The notes: generated from the sequence alone by a model not told the origin. Shown: positions 34,443 through 44,192, counted from the first letter of the stretch. The stretch is 64,000 bases of DNA from Pseudomonas putida (GCF_028682635.1 NZ_JANHLK010000015.1:62001-126000); one strand, 5' to 3'. Numbers and translations are program-made.

Positions 34443-35642
34443 TCAATTCACCAATTGGTTGAGGCTGAGAATCGGAAGCAGAATGGCCAGGACGATCAGC
34501 AGCACGACGCCGCCCATCAGCACGAGCATGGCCGGCTCGAAAAGGCTCACCACCAGGGCGATACGCGCTGCCAGACTGCTTTCCTGTTGTTCGGCGGCAC
34601 GGGCCAGCATGCGATCGAGTTCGCCCGCCCGTTCACCACTGGCGATCATGTGCAGCATCATCGGCGGGATGTCGCCGCTCAATTCCAGGCCATGGGTCAG
34701 GGTTCCACCCTCGCGGACCGAGCGGGCGACATCGGCCATGCGCGCGCGGATGGTCAGGTTGCCGATCACCGCAGCAGCGATTTCCAGTGCATCGACCAGG
34801 GGCACGGCGCTTTTGCCGAGGATGGCCAGGGTGCTGGCAAATCGTGCGGCTTCCATCGCGCGCAGCACGTCGCCACAGACCGGCAGGTTCAACGCCAGGC
34901 GATGCCAGCGCAGGCGCCAGGCCCGTTGCCTCAAACTCCAGCGCCAGAGGGCGATCAACAGCGCCAGCGCGACGATCAACAACAGGCCATGGTGGCGCAA
35001 GCCGTCACTGGTGCGGATCAACGCCCGAGTCAACCACGGCAACGCCTGGCCACTGTCGACGAAAATCTTCACCACGTCCGGCACCACGTAGCCGAGCAGA
35101 AAGCCAACGATGACTACGCTTGCCAACATCAGGATCAACGGGTACACCAGCGCCATCTGGATTTTTTGCCGTGAGGCCTGGCGGGCCTGGGTATACGCGG
35201 CCAATTGCTCCAGTACATGGCCCAGATGACCGGAACGTTCGCCGGCGGCCACGGTGGCGCGGAACAGTTCGGGGAACGCCTTGGGAAACTGCTCCAATGC
35301 AGTGGCCAGGGCATGACCTTCCATGACCCGGCTCCTGACCGCTGAGAGCAGACTGGCAACCCGGCGCTTGGCACTCTGTTTAGCCACGGCCTCAAGGGAC
35401 TCTTCCAGGGGCAAACCGGCCTGCACCAGCGTGGACAACTGCAGGGTCAGCAGTGCCAGGTCGGCGGTGCTCAACCGCCCAGGCCTGTTGTCGCCAGCAG
35501 CGACGCGGATTTCCTTGATGTCGCGCGGCCACAACCCGCGCTCACGCAACAGTTGCCGCGCATGCCGGGGATTATCGGCCTCCAGCCGCCCCTTGCGCCG
35601 GCGGCCCTGATAGTCATCGGCCCGGTAATCGAATGTCGGCAC
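34443..35642 (-). CDS. gspF: Type II secretion platform protein GspF
   Basis: A 399-residue polytopic inner-membrane protein with two repeated cytoplasmic GspF domains (about 65-190 and 265-390) and three membrane helices. GERSGHLGHVLEQLA and the later GERAGELDRML are the paired repeat motifs. It couples the GspE motor to pseudopilin assembly. Confidence 0.95.
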   Translation of the reverse strand: MPTFDYRADDYQGRRRKGRLEADNPRHARQLLRERGLWPRDIKEIRVAAGDNRPGRLSTADLALLTLQLSTLVQAGLPLEESLEAVAKQSAKRRVASLLSAVRSRVMEGHALATALEQFPKAFPELFRATVAAGERSGHLGHVLEQLAAYTQARQASRQKIQMALVYPLILMLASVVIVGFLLGYVVPDVVKIFVDSGQALPWLTRALIRTSDGLRHHGLLLIVALALLIALWRWSLRQRAWRLRWHRLALNLPVCGDVLRAMEAARFASTLAILGKSAVPLVDALEIAAAVIGNLTIRARMADVARSVREGGTLTHGLELSGDIPPMMLHMIASGERAGELDRMLARAAEQQESSLAARIALVVSLFEPAMLVLMGGVVLLIVLAILLPILSLNQLVN

Positions 35643-35645
35643 TGA

Positions 35646-37103
35646 CTAGTCCTCCCGAGTCACGCGCAGCAGCTCGTCGAGACTGGTCAGCCCGTCCAGC
35701 ACCCGTTGGCGACCGTCCTGGAACAGACTGCGCGACATCTGGCGCGCCTCGTTGGCCAAGGCCTGTTCACTGGCGCCCTGGTGAATCAGCGCGGCCAATG
35801 CCGGGGTCACGCTGATCAGTTCATAGATGCCAACGCGCCCGCGATAACCGTGCTGACACTGCTCACAGCCCACGGCGCGGAACAGTTGCAACGGCGCCGC
35901 GCCCAGCCCCAGACGCTGGCAGGCAGTCGCATCCGCGCTATAAGGCGCCTTGCAATGAGGGCATAAGGTGCGCAGTAATCGCTGGGCCAAAACCCCCACC
36001 AGCGACGAAGCCAGCAGGTAGGCATCGACCCCCATGTCTACCAGGCGCGTCACCGCGCCGACCGCACTGTTGGTGTGCAGCGTCGAGAGCACCAGGTGAC
36101 CGGTCAGGGAAGCCTGCACGGCAATTTCAGCTGTCTCGCGGTCACGGATTTCGCCGACCATCACCACGTCCGGATCCTGACGCAGGATCGCTCGCAAGCC
36201 CCGGGCAAAGGTCATGTCGACTTTCGGGTTGACCGGCATCTGCCCTACGCCCGGCAGGTGGTACTCAATGGGATCTTCGACCGTGAGGATGTTGCGGGTC
36301 TGGTCGTTCAGACTGTTGAGCGCGGCGTACAGGCTGGTGGTCTTGCCGGAACCGGTGGGCCCGGTCACCAGCAGAATGCCGTGGGGTTTGCCCAGCAAGT
36401 GACGCAGGTCGCGCAGGATGTCCTCCGGCATGCCCAGCCGCGACAGTTCAAGGCGCCCGGCCTGTTTGTCGAGCAAGCGCAGTACCACCCGTTCGCCGTG
36501 TGCCGAGGGCAGGGTCGAGACCCGCACATCGACTTCATGCCCGGCCAGGCGCAAGGCCATCCGGCCATCCTGGGGCACGCGTTTTTCAGCGATATCCAGG
36601 CGCGCCATGACCTTGATGCGCGACACCAGCAGCGTCGCCAATTCGCGTCGAGGCCGGAGCATTTCCCGTAATTGTCCGTCGACCCGCATGCGCACCGACA
36701 GGTACTGCTCGAAGGTTTCCAGATGCACATCGGAAGCGTGCTCGCGCATGGCCTCGCTGAGCAGCGCATTGATCAAGCGGATGATCGGCGCGTCGCCCTG
36801 CTGTTCCAGCAGATCAGCGGTTTGCGGCACCTTGTCCACCAGGCTGAGCAGGTCCAGCTCTTCGTCGAGCCCTTGGGCCACCTGCTCGGCGGCACTCTGG
36901 CCCTCGCGGTAGGCGGCCGCCAGGCGTGTGGCAAATACCTCGGAGGCCAGCACCCGTAGCGGCAGCTCGCGAGCACATACCCGGCGGGCTTCCGCCAAAG
37001 CGGTGAGCGGCGTATCGGCCCGCACCGCGAGGCTCGATTCGCCGCCTTCGCACTCCAGCAGCACACCGAACCGACGGGCGAAACCAAAGGGCAGTTGGGT
37101 CAT
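35646..37103 (-). CDS. gspE: Type II secretion ATPase GspE
   Basis: A 485-residue hexameric secretion ATPase. Walker A GPTGSGKTT, Asp-box DPIEYHLPGVGQ, Walker B region VGEIRDRETAE and the His-box STLHTNSA are intact. The zinc-binding C-terminal Cys4 (CPHC, CEQC) is present. It powers pseudopilus extension from the cytoplasm. It overlaps gspD by 4 bases. Confidence 0.96.
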   Translation of the reverse strand: MTQLPFGFARRFGVLLECEGGESSLAVRADTPLTALAEARRVCARELPLRVLASEVFATRLAAAYREGQSAAEQVAQGLDEELDLLSLVDKVPQTADLLEQQGDAPIIRLINALLSEAMREHASDVHLETFEQYLSVRMRVDGQLREMLRPRRELATLLVSRIKVMARLDIAEKRVPQDGRMALRLAGHEVDVRVSTLPSAHGERVVLRLLDKQAGRLELSRLGMPEDILRDLRHLLGKPHGILLVTGPTGSGKTTSLYAALNSLNDQTRNILTVEDPIEYHLPGVGQMPVNPKVDMTFARGLRAILRQDPDVVMVGEIRDRETAEIAVQASLTGHLVLSTLHTNSAVGAVTRLVDMGVDAYLLASSLVGVLAQRLLRTLCPHCKAPYSADATACQRLGLGAAPLQLFRAVGCEQCQHGYRGRVGIYELISVTPALAALIHQGASEQALANEARQMSRSLFQDGRQRVLDGLTSLDELLRVTRED

Positions 37104-39028
37104 GGCGTGTTCGGCGCCGGCTTGCGCAGGTCGAACATCGGCGCATCGGAAACCGGTTCGAACAGCTGACGTGAATCCGCCGGCAGCAGCAACGAGTTGT
37201 TATCCAGCGCCCCCGACTGGCTCAAATCACGCAGCGCGTTGTAACGTTGCTGGCTGATGCCGCTCAGGTCTTCCTTGCTGCGCACGATCGTGGGCCGCAG
37301 GAACACCATGAGATTGCTTTTGCTCTGGGTGTCCCGGTTCCAGCGAAACAGAGCGCCCAGGTAGGGAATATCCCGCAGCAGCGGCACCCCGCTTTTCTGG
37401 GTCCTGACGCTGTCCCTGATCAACCCGCCAATCACGATGATTTCGCCATCGTCGGCCAGGATGGTGCTCTTGAGGGCGCGCTTGTTGGTGATCAGGTCCG
37501 AAGAGTCGATGCCTGATACCGAGGGTGCGATGTCCGACACTTCCTGCTCGACCTCCAGCCGCAGCGTCGAGCCTTCGTTGATGTAAGGCTTGATCTTCAG
37601 GCTGATGCCCACGTCCTTGCGTTCGACGGTGGTGAACGGATTGTCCGCACCGTTGCTGTTGGTGGCGTAGGAGCCGGTCTTGAACGGGACGTTCTGGCCG
37701 ACGATGATGTGCGCTTCCTGGTTGTCCAGGGTCAACAGGCTTGGTGTAGAAAGCAGGTTGCTGTGTGTGTTGCTGGCCAGGGCCGAAATCAACGCGCCAA
37801 AGCGATCACTGCCCAGGCGCAAAATCGCGCCTTCGGGTGCGGATTTTTTCTCGTCGAAATTCAAGCCGCCAACAATCGGGATATCGGTGCCGGGAAAATT
37901 GATGAAGCCTTTCGCATCCCCCGTACTAAAGCCCCATTGCACGCCAACGGCCTCGGCGATGTCCCCGGAAATCTCGACGATGGCGGCATGGATCAGTACC
38001 TGCGCGCGCGGCTGGTCCAACTGGCGCACGATGCTTTCGATGGTCCTGACCTGCTCCGGCTCGGCGATCAGCACCAGCGCATTCTGGCTTTCGTCGGCCT
38101 TGATCATGAAGGCCGTGCCAGGCGCTGTGTCCTTGCTGCTGCCAAGGGCTGGAGGCGCTTTTCGGCCTTGTCCCATGCTTTCCAGAATTTCCGCCAATTG
38201 CTTGGCATCGCTGTGACGCAGGCGGATCACCCGGGCATTGTCCGTAGTCGCCGTGGCAGGAACATCGAGACCGCGTGCCAACTCGGCCAAGCGTTGGCGA
38301 ACGGCTGACGGGCCAATCAGGATCAGGCGGTTGGTTCTGCTGTCGGCCAATACCTGGATCGCGCTCTCGGCAGTGCGCTTGCCCAGGGAAGCTTCCATCA
38401 CGGGGGCCACGTCACTGGCCCGGGCGTGGCGCAATTGCACCACCGCGTGCATGTTGCCTTGTCCGGAATCCAGCTGGCGGATGACCTGGACGATGCGATG
38501 CGCGTTGGCCGCCGTCTCCGTGACCACTACCGCATTGGCCGAAACGGACGGTCCGACATAACCGTTGGCCGAGACCAATGGCCGGACCAGCCCGGCGATG
38601 TCGGCGGCACTGCTGTTATTGAGCTCGATCACCCGGGTGACAAATTGCGAGGGCGTTGCGTTTTTTGCAGGGCTGGTGCCGGCGCGCGTCCTGGCTTCGG
38701 TTACTGGCGTGATCAGGATCCGGTCACCTTCATCGATCACCGTGAAGTTGTGGGCGTCGAGCACCCCGTAGAACAAGCGGCGGACGCCTTCGCGATCAAG
38801 GGCTTGTTGAGACATGACGGTGATGCGTCCGGAGACCCTGGGATCAAGCACCACGGTGGTTCCCAAAATGCCGGAGATCTCTTCGACGATGTCGCGCAGC
38901 TCGGCGTTGTTCATCGCCAGCTGCCACTTTTCTTGCGCCGCCTGCGACGTACCCGACAAGGCCAGGCTCGCCAGAACGACAAGTACAAGCATGGAGCGCA
39001 AGGCCTGCACGCCAATGAAACAGTTCAT
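37100..39028 (-). CDS. gspD: Type II secretion secretin GspD
   Basis: A 642-residue outer-membrane secretin. Signal peptide ends at about residue 31 (LALSGTSQA). N0 and repeated N1-N3 domains follow, then the C-terminal beta-barrel gate with VPFKTGSY and VIGGLIRDS motifs. ATG 39028 is favoured, giving MNCFIGVQALRSML as a signal start; the open frame reaches back to 39178 inside gspC. No dedicated pilotin gene is adjacent. Confidence 0.94.
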   Translation of the reverse strand: MNCFIGVQALRSMLVLVVLASLALSGTSQAAQEKWQLAMNNAELRDIVEEISGILGTTVVLDPRVSGRITVMSQQALDREGVRRLFYGVLDAHNFTVIDEGDRILITPVTEARTRAGTSPAKNATPSQFVTRVIELNNSSAADIAGLVRPLVSANGYVGPSVSANAVVVTETAANAHRIVQVIRQLDSGQGNMHAVVQLRHARASDVAPVMEASLGKRTAESAIQVLADSRTNRLILIGPSAVRQRLAELARGLDVPATATTDNARVIRLRHSDAKQLAEILESMGQGRKAPPALGSSKDTAPGTAFMIKADESQNALVLIAEPEQVRTIESIVRQLDQPRAQVLIHAAIVEISGDIAEAVGVQWGFSTGDAKGFINFPGTDIPIVGGLNFDEKKSAPEGAILRLGSDRFGALISALASNTHSNLLSTPSLLTLDNQEAHIIVGQNVPFKTGSYATNSNGADNPFTTVERKDVGISLKIKPYINEGSTLRLEVEQEVSDIAPSVSGIDSSDLITNKRALKSTILADDGEIIVIGGLIRDSVRTQKSGVPLLRDIPYLGALFRWNRDTQSKSNLMVFLRPTIVRSKEDLSGISQQRYNALRDLSQSGALDNNSLLLPADSRQLFEPVSDAPMFDLRKPAPNTP

Positions 39029-39036
39029 GATGTTGA

Positions 39037-39534
39037 TCACTCTGACGGCCCGGAAACCGGGCGTAGATAACGCGTAGAAATAGCCGAAGCCTGGCTGTCG
39101 CCTGGCGACCCGAGTCGGCGAAGGAAACGCGCGACAGGCGGTTGCAGCGTTAATCGCTCTTCCCGCCCCTTGTTCCACAGCACCACTTGATTGGCTTCGA
39201 CGCGACGCAGGACGCTGCCACCGGGCAAGCGTTCGCCCACCAGGTACATACGCGAGCCTTGGGCATCGGCGAGCAACGCTTTGGACAAACCGTTGCTGAG
39301 GATAAAACTGGCCTGCAAGGTCAGCGGCTCGGCACTGGCCAGCAATGAGGTGCCTTGCGTCAGCCCCAGCACCGCTGCCACCGCAGTAGCATCCAGCGCT
39401 ACAGGGGCGGGAACAGAGGCTGGCGCCACCACCGGCAGCGGCGGCGAGGCGAGGCGCTCACGAAAGTGCCACTCCTGCCAGATCAGCAGCGCTGCATAAC
39501 CCAGCGGCATGACCAGCAGGCCAAGACGGCTCAT
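39037..39534 (-). CDS. gspC: Type II secretion protein GspC (short, no PDZ)
   Basis: About 165 residues: one N-terminal membrane helix (LGLLVMPLGYAALLIW), a Pro/Ala-rich linker and the homology region (ASFILSNGLSKALLAD to LWNKGREERL) that contacts GspD. The C-terminal PDZ domain of longer GspC proteins is absent. The start is uncertain: ATG 39534 is chosen, but GTG 39555 and TTG 39630 are in frame. First gene of the gsp operon. Confidence 0.75.
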   Translation of the reverse strand: MSRLGLLVMPLGYAALLIWQEWHFRERLASPPLPVVAPASVPAPVALDATAVAAVLGLTQGTSLLASAEPLTLQASFILSNGLSKALLADAQGSRMYLVGERLPGGSVLRRVEANQVVLWNKGREERLTLQPPVARFLRRLGSPGDSQASAISTRYLRPVSGPSE

Positions 39535-39634
39535 CACCTTCCCCGAATTCTTCACGAGTGGCTCACTCGAGCCGTTCGATAACCCGAAACCGTCATTTGC
39601 AACTCGATAAAAAAGTGAAGCTTCAGGCAACCTT

Positions 39635-39649
39635 TTCAGGTCACCTGAA
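39635..39649. promoter_or_regulatory. Palindrome between the monooxygenase and gspC genes
   Basis: TTCAGGT-C-ACCTGAA is a perfect 7+7 palindrome, with a further TTCAGG half-site at 39622-39627. It lies in the 129-base gap between the LPMO stop and gspC. It could be a regulator site for the secretion operon or a weak LPMO terminator. Confidence 0.4.
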
Positions 39650-39663
39650 GTACTGCGAGGGAC

Positions 39664-41136
39664 TTAGAGTTTGTCCCAGGCCATGTGCCAATGCGGACCG
39701 ATGCCAGTACCAGGTTTGAAACCATTGGCAGACGGGCTGTACTGCTTGCAATAACCGGACGCGGGGAATGGCTTGCACTCAAAGACTTCATTAGTCTTCG
39801 GCTGCAACACCTTGGTACCGGCGGTGTACTCGCTGAGGCCTTCCGGGAACACGAAGTCGTAGTCGGCACCGGCGCCTTCACCGGTCAGTTGGGTCACCTG
39901 GGTATCCTGGCGGATGGTCCGGCCATCCAGGGTCGTGCCGACCAGCGTCAGGGTGTGCTTGCCGGGGTTGCTGCGAACATCGATGGCCAGCCAGGACGAG
40001 CCGCTGTCCGCTTGCGCGGAAGTGGAACCTACCGGCTTGTTGCCCTCATCGAACAGCGTCGCTTCGACGTTCATCTTGCGATTGGAAAGGATACTGAAAT
40101 CGATCCTGGCCACACCTTTTTCCAACAGATACTCAGCTTGCCGGGAAGCGACCGACAGTCGAGCCGCAGCATCTTCCTGCATCTTCAACTGCACTTCGTA
40201 GCGTATTACGCCGCTGTCTTTTTGCGCATACACGCTGTTGTTGCCCTTGACCGGTTCGATCGTGCCGTTTTCATCTCGGACGCCCGCACGGATAAGGGCA
40301 TGAGCCTTGTTGATGGCTTCTGCCAACTTGAACGACCAGTTGTTTGGCGCGCCTTCCTCTGCACTATTGATGGAGATTTCAACGCTGTAGTCGGGGCTTT
40401 CGCCATTAGCGGTGAACGCGCGGGCCTTGACCTTGTCACCGACCAGCAACGAGGTTGACGGCGCGATACTGCCCACGGAAGACCAACCGCCCGGAAGTTC
40501 CGGCTCGGCAAGGATGTTCACATCCGCGGCATTATAAAAAGCTGCATCGGTATCACCGACCGTCCAGATCGCCAGGATGACGTGTTGACCGGTTTTGTCG
40601 TTGGGGATGTTGCAGTTGTGTTTGGCACCCGACTCCGGCCTCTGGTTGCTGCCATCGATGGTGCAGAACGGCGTGCTTTCGAACGTTGCCCGCTTGAGTG
40701 CTTCGTTCGGGTTCCAGCCGTTGCGGGTGATGAAATACTCATGTTTGGTGGCCGGATGCACAGCCGTGTAGCGCCACTGGAAATCGATGTTGCGATCCTT
40801 GATTTCCGTCATCTGCCAACGGGTGGCCGATTGGGCGTCCAGCGCCGAGAACAACGAGTGACCACCACTCGGGATCTTGCCATCGACCGGCCCTTGCAGA
40901 GGCGCGCCGCCAACACCTGCAGGAAAACCCTTGAAGGTTTCACCGACACTTTGAGGTTCGTATTGGGCGCCACCGCAATTGGTATTCACGCCTTTTTGGC
41001 AAAGCAGTGCACGGGAAGGCGGTACTTCCAGATAGCCATGCGCGGAAACACTTTGTGACGCCAACATTGCCGATAACAGGATCATTGAAGAAGTGCAGGC
41101 GGCCGATGCACTTCCCTTGTAGTTAGTATTTTTCAT
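39664..41136 (-). CDS. Secreted AA10 lytic polysaccharide monooxygenase, GbpA-like chitin-binding
   Basis: 490 residues. The signal peptide (1-32) ends SVSA and leaves His33 as the mature N-terminus, as needed for the copper histidine brace; the second brace residue is probably His127 in WRYTAVHPATKH. The AA10 domain (33-215) is followed by GbpA-type domains and a C-terminal carbohydrate-binding module (FECKPFPASGYCKQYS, CBM73/CBM5-like). It should oxidatively cleave chitin. ATG 41136 is chosen for the signal peptide. Same strand and just upstream of the gsp operon, and GbpA/CbpD relatives are type II secretion substrates. Confidence 0.9.
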   Translation of the reverse strand: MKNTNYKGSASAACTSSMILLSAMLASQSVSAHGYLEVPPSRALLCQKGVNTNCGGAQYEPQSVGETFKGFPAGVGGAPLQGPVDGKIPSGGHSLFSALDAQSATRWQMTEIKDRNIDFQWRYTAVHPATKHEYFITRNGWNPNEALKRATFESTPFCTIDGSNQRPESGAKHNCNIPNDKTGQHVILAIWTVGDTDAAFYNAADVNILAEPELPGGWSSVGSIAPSTSLLVGDKVKARAFTANGESPDYSVEISINSAEEGAPNNWSFKLAEAINKAHALIRAGVRDENGTIEPVKGNNSVYAQKDSGVIRYEVQLKMQEDAAARLSVASRQAEYLLEKGVARIDFSILSNRKMNVEATLFDEGNKPVGSTSAQADSGSSWLAIDVRSNPGKHTLTLVGTTLDGRTIRQDTQVTQLTGEGAGADYDFVFPEGLSEYTAGTKVLQPKTNEVFECKPFPASGYCKQYSPSANGFKPGTGIGPHWHMAWDKL

Positions 41137-41377
41137 CCAATAAATTCCAGACTGCTTATCGAAGATCAGGGCGCGTATTGCTTGCGCCGTTAAATGCAAT
41201 TGAGCTCAACAATGGTGAGCACTGATCTGTAAATCTACTTGGATGAAAGCGATTTATATGTAGGGAAAATCGCTACTTACACGAGGACTTTTCCATTTAA
41301 TTGTTTATCTGACACAAAATGAAAAAAATCTTACAAGAGGCAACCATTAGATTGGAGAGAAAAACTTAGTATAAAAA

Positions 41378-41406
41378 AGCCCGCCCGGCACCAGGCCGGA
41401 CGGGCT
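41378..41406 (-). terminator. Rho-independent terminator of hemE
   Basis: A 12-bp stem with one mismatch (AGCCCGCCCGGC, GCCGGACGGGCT) and a 5-base loop. On the minus strand it is followed by a run of six T. It lies 20 bases after the hemE stop. The rest of the 41137-41425 gap is AT-rich and presumably holds the monooxygenase promoter. Confidence 0.85.
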
Positions 41407-41425
41407 ATATACAATTTGAACGCAA

Positions 41426-42493
41426 TTATTCGTGATACTGCGCCGACAACTCATGCACCGCGCGCAGGAAGGCGCCGGCATGTTCCGGATCGACTTCCGG
41501 GGTGATCCCATGGCCGAGGTTGAACACGTGGCCGCTGCCCTTGCCGTAGCTGGCGAGGATGCGTCCGACTTCGGCGCGGATCGCTTCCGGCTTGGCGTAA
41601 AGCACGGTTGGGTCCATGTTGCCTTGCAGGGCAACTTTGCTGCCGACACGTTCACGGGCGCTGCCGATGTCGCAGGTCCAGTCCAGGCCCAGTGCATCCG
41701 CGCCAGCGTCGGCGATGCTTTCGAGCCACAGGCCACCATTCTTGGTGAACAGGATGACCGGCACCTTGCGGCCTTCGTGCTCGCGGATCAGGCCGCTGAC
41801 GATTTTCTTCATGTAGGCCAGGGAGAATTCCTGGTACGCCGCCGCCGAGAGGCTGCCACCCCAGCTGTCGAAGATCTGCACCGCTTGCGCACCGGCCATG
41901 ATCTGGCCGTTGAGGTAGCTGGTGACGGTCTGCGCGAGCTTGTCCAGCAGCAGGTGCAAGGCTTGCGGGTTGTCGTAGAGCATGGTTTTGGTCTTGCGGT
42001 AGTCTTTCGACGAGCCGCCTTCGACCATGTAGGTGGCCAGGGTCCACGGGCTGCCGGAGAAGCCGATCAGCGGCACGCGGCCGTTCAGTTCGCGGCGGAT
42101 GGTGCTGACCGCGTCCATCACATAGCCCAGGTCCTTGTGCGGATCAGGAATCGGCAGGGCCTCGATGTCGGCCAAGGTGCTGACGACTTTCCTGAAGCGC
42201 GGACCTTCGCCGGTTTCAAAGTACAGGCCTTGGCCCATGGCATCGGGAATGGTCAGGATGTCGGAGAACAGGATCGCCGCGTCCAGCTGCGGATAGCGGT
42301 CGAGCGGTTGCATCGTGACTTCGCAAGCGAACGCCGGGTTCATGCACAGGCTCATGAAATCGCCGGCCTTGGCACGGCTGGCGCGGTATTCAGGCAGGTA
42401 GCGACCGGCCTGACGCATCATCCACACGGGGGTGACGTCTACGGGTTGCTTGAGCAGGGCGCGCAGGAAACGGTCGTTCTTCAGGGCAGTCAT
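41426..42493 (-). CDS. hemE: Uroporphyrinogen decarboxylase
   Basis: A 355-residue cytoplasmic enzyme converting uroporphyrinogen III to coproporphyrinogen III in heme synthesis. The N-terminal VWMMRQAGRYLPEYR is the family signature, and GFSGSPWTLATYMVEGG and the C-terminal FNLGHGITPE are also diagnostic. Length is standard. Downstream of gltBD but separated by a 246-base gap with a large hairpin, so probably its own transcript. Confidence 0.97.
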   Translation of the reverse strand: MTALKNDRFLRALLKQPVDVTPVWMMRQAGRYLPEYRASRAKAGDFMSLCMNPAFACEVTMQPLDRYPQLDAAILFSDILTIPDAMGQGLYFETGEGPRFRKVVSTLADIEALPIPDPHKDLGYVMDAVSTIRRELNGRVPLIGFSGSPWTLATYMVEGGSSKDYRKTKTMLYDNPQALHLLLDKLAQTVTSYLNGQIMAGAQAVQIFDSWGGSLSAAAYQEFSLAYMKKIVSGLIREHEGRKVPVILFTKNGGLWLESIADAGADALGLDWTCDIGSARERVGSKVALQGNMDPTVLYAKPEAIRAEVGRILASYGKGSGHVFNLGHGITPEVDPEHAGAFLRAVHELSAQYHE

Positions 42494-42623
42494 GTCGGCA
42501 TCCGGAAAAAAAGTGCGGGCATTTTCTCAGAGCCGGACGTAAAAGGCACGGATGCAGGTCAGCCTTTTGTCTATCGGGTCAATTTGTCGCGCTGAAATGC
42601 AGGCTTTGCAGCACCCCAAAACA

Positions 42624-42712
42624 CTGTGGGAGCTGGCCTGCCGGCAATGCAGACACCTCGGTTTGTCAGATAAACCGAGGTGCCTGCATCGCCGGCAGGC
42701 CAGCTCCCACAG
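42624..42712. repeat. Long REP-type hairpin between gltD and hemE
   Basis: Arms CTGTGGGAGCTGGCCTGCCG (42624 on) and its complement (to 42712) continue inward as CACCTCGGTTT/AAACCGAGGTG, making a nearly unbroken stem of about 40 bp. It belongs to a third REP-like family, related to that at 60010. Likely ends gltD transcription. The remainder of 42494-42739 shows nothing else. Confidence 0.8.
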
Positions 42713-42739
42713 GTATTGCATTCCAGGATTGGAAGTTGA

Positions 42740-44158
42740 TCAGACGCCCAGGTAATCCAGAATCCCTTCAGCCGCATTACGGCCTTCGAAGATCGCCGTC
42801 ACCACCAGGTCGGAACCGCGCACCATATCGCCACCGGCGAAGATTTTCGGGTTGCTGGTCTGGTGCTTGTACTGGCCTTGTTCCGGAGCGACGACGCGGC
42901 CCTGACTGTCGGTCTGGATGCTGAACTGCTCGAACCACGGCGCCGGGCTTGGGCGGAAACCGAAGGCGATGACCACGGCGTCGGCCGGGATGATCTCTTC
43001 GGAGCCCGGGATCGGCTCGGGGCTGCGACGGCCACGGGCGTCCGGTTCGCCGAGACGGGTCTCGACCACTTTCACGCCTTCGACCTTGTCTTCGCCAACG
43101 ATGGCGATCGGCTGGCGGTTGTAGAGGAATTTCACGCCTTCTTCCTTGGCGTTCTTCACCTCTTTGCGCGAGCCCGGCATGTTCGCTTCGTCACGACGAT
43201 AGGCGCAGGTCACCGATTTGGCGCCCTGGCGGATCGAGGTTCGGTTGCAGTCCATCGCCGTGTCGCCACCGCCCAGTACCACGACCTTCTTGCCTTTCAT
43301 GTCGACGAAATCTTCCGGCGACTTTTCAAAGCCCAGGTTGCGGTTGACGTTGGCGATCAGGAAGTCCAGCGCGTCGTACACGCCCGGCAGGTCTTCACCG
43401 GCGAAGCCGCCCTTCATGTAGGTGTAGGTGCCCATGCCCATGAATACGGCATCGTATTCTTCGAGCAGTTGCTCCATGGTCACGTCCTTGCCCACCTCGG
43501 TGTTGAGGCGGAACTGGATGCCCATGCCAGTGAAGACTTCGCGGCGATTGCTCAGCACGGTCTTTTCCAGCTTGAACTCGGGGATGCCGAAGGTCAGCAG
43601 ACCGCCGATTTCCGGGTTCTTGTCGAACACCACCGGAGTCACGCCGCCGCGCACCAGCACGTCGGCACAGCCCAGGCCCGCCGGGCCCGCACCGATGATC
43701 GCGACACGCTTGCCGGTCGGCTTGACCTTGGACATGTCCGGGCGCCAGCCCATGGCGAACGCGGTGTCGGTGATGTACTTCTCCACCGAACCGATGGTCA
43801 CCGCGCCGAAGCCGTCGTTGAGGGTGCAGGCACCCTCGCACAGACGGTCCTGCGGGCACACCCGGCCGCAGACTTCCGGCAGGGTATTGGTCTGGTGCGA
43901 CAGTTCGGCGGCCTGGAGGATGTTGCCCTCGGCCACCAGCTTCAGCCAGTTGGGAATGAAGTTGTGCACCGGGCACTTCCATTCGCAATACGGGTTACCG
44001 CAACCCAGGCAGCGGTGGGCCTGGTCGGCCGACTGCTGGGGTTTGAACGGTTCGTAGATTTCCACGAACTCTTTCTTGCGTTGACGCAACAGTTTCTTCT
44101 TCGGATCCTTGCGCCCGACCTCGATGAATTGGAAGTCGTTGCTGAGTCGTTCGCCCAT
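42740..44158 (-). CDS. gltD: Glutamate synthase (NADPH) small subunit
   Basis: A 472-residue flavoprotein subunit that passes electrons from NADPH to GltB. Cys-rich N-terminus (CLGCGNPYCEWKCP and CGRVCPQDRLCEGAC) for Fe-S clusters, FAD site AIIGAGPAGLG and NADPH site VVLGGGDTAMD. ATG 44158 is used, with AGAGG 8 bases upstream; an in-frame TTG lies two codons earlier. Downstream of gltB across a gap of about 126 bases that holds an inverted repeat. Confidence 0.97.
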   Translation of the reverse strand: MGERLSNDFQFIEVGRKDPKKKLLRQRKKEFVEIYEPFKPQQSADQAHRCLGCGNPYCEWKCPVHNFIPNWLKLVAEGNILQAAELSHQTNTLPEVCGRVCPQDRLCEGACTLNDGFGAVTIGSVEKYITDTAFAMGWRPDMSKVKPTGKRVAIIGAGPAGLGCADVLVRGGVTPVVFDKNPEIGGLLTFGIPEFKLEKTVLSNRREVFTGMGIQFRLNTEVGKDVTMEQLLEEYDAVFMGMGTYTYMKGGFAGEDLPGVYDALDFLIANVNRNLGFEKSPEDFVDMKGKKVVVLGGGDTAMDCNRTSIRQGAKSVTCAYRRDEANMPGSRKEVKNAKEEGVKFLYNRQPIAIVGEDKVEGVKVVETRLGEPDARGRRSPEPIPGSEEIIPADAVVIAFGFRPSPAPWFEQFSIQTDSQGRVVAPEQGQYKHQTSNPKIFAGGDMVRGSDLVVTAIFEGRNAAEGILDYLGV

Positions 44159-44192
44159 CTTCAAAACCTCTTACACGACAGCTTCAAGCTCT

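Noticed and set aside
30238..39534. Secretion genes considered as type IV pilus genes
   Set aside because: Order C-D-E-F-G-H-I-J-K-L-M, a GspG-type major pseudopilin and GspL/M identify type II secretion; the true pilus operon is at 52454-57281.
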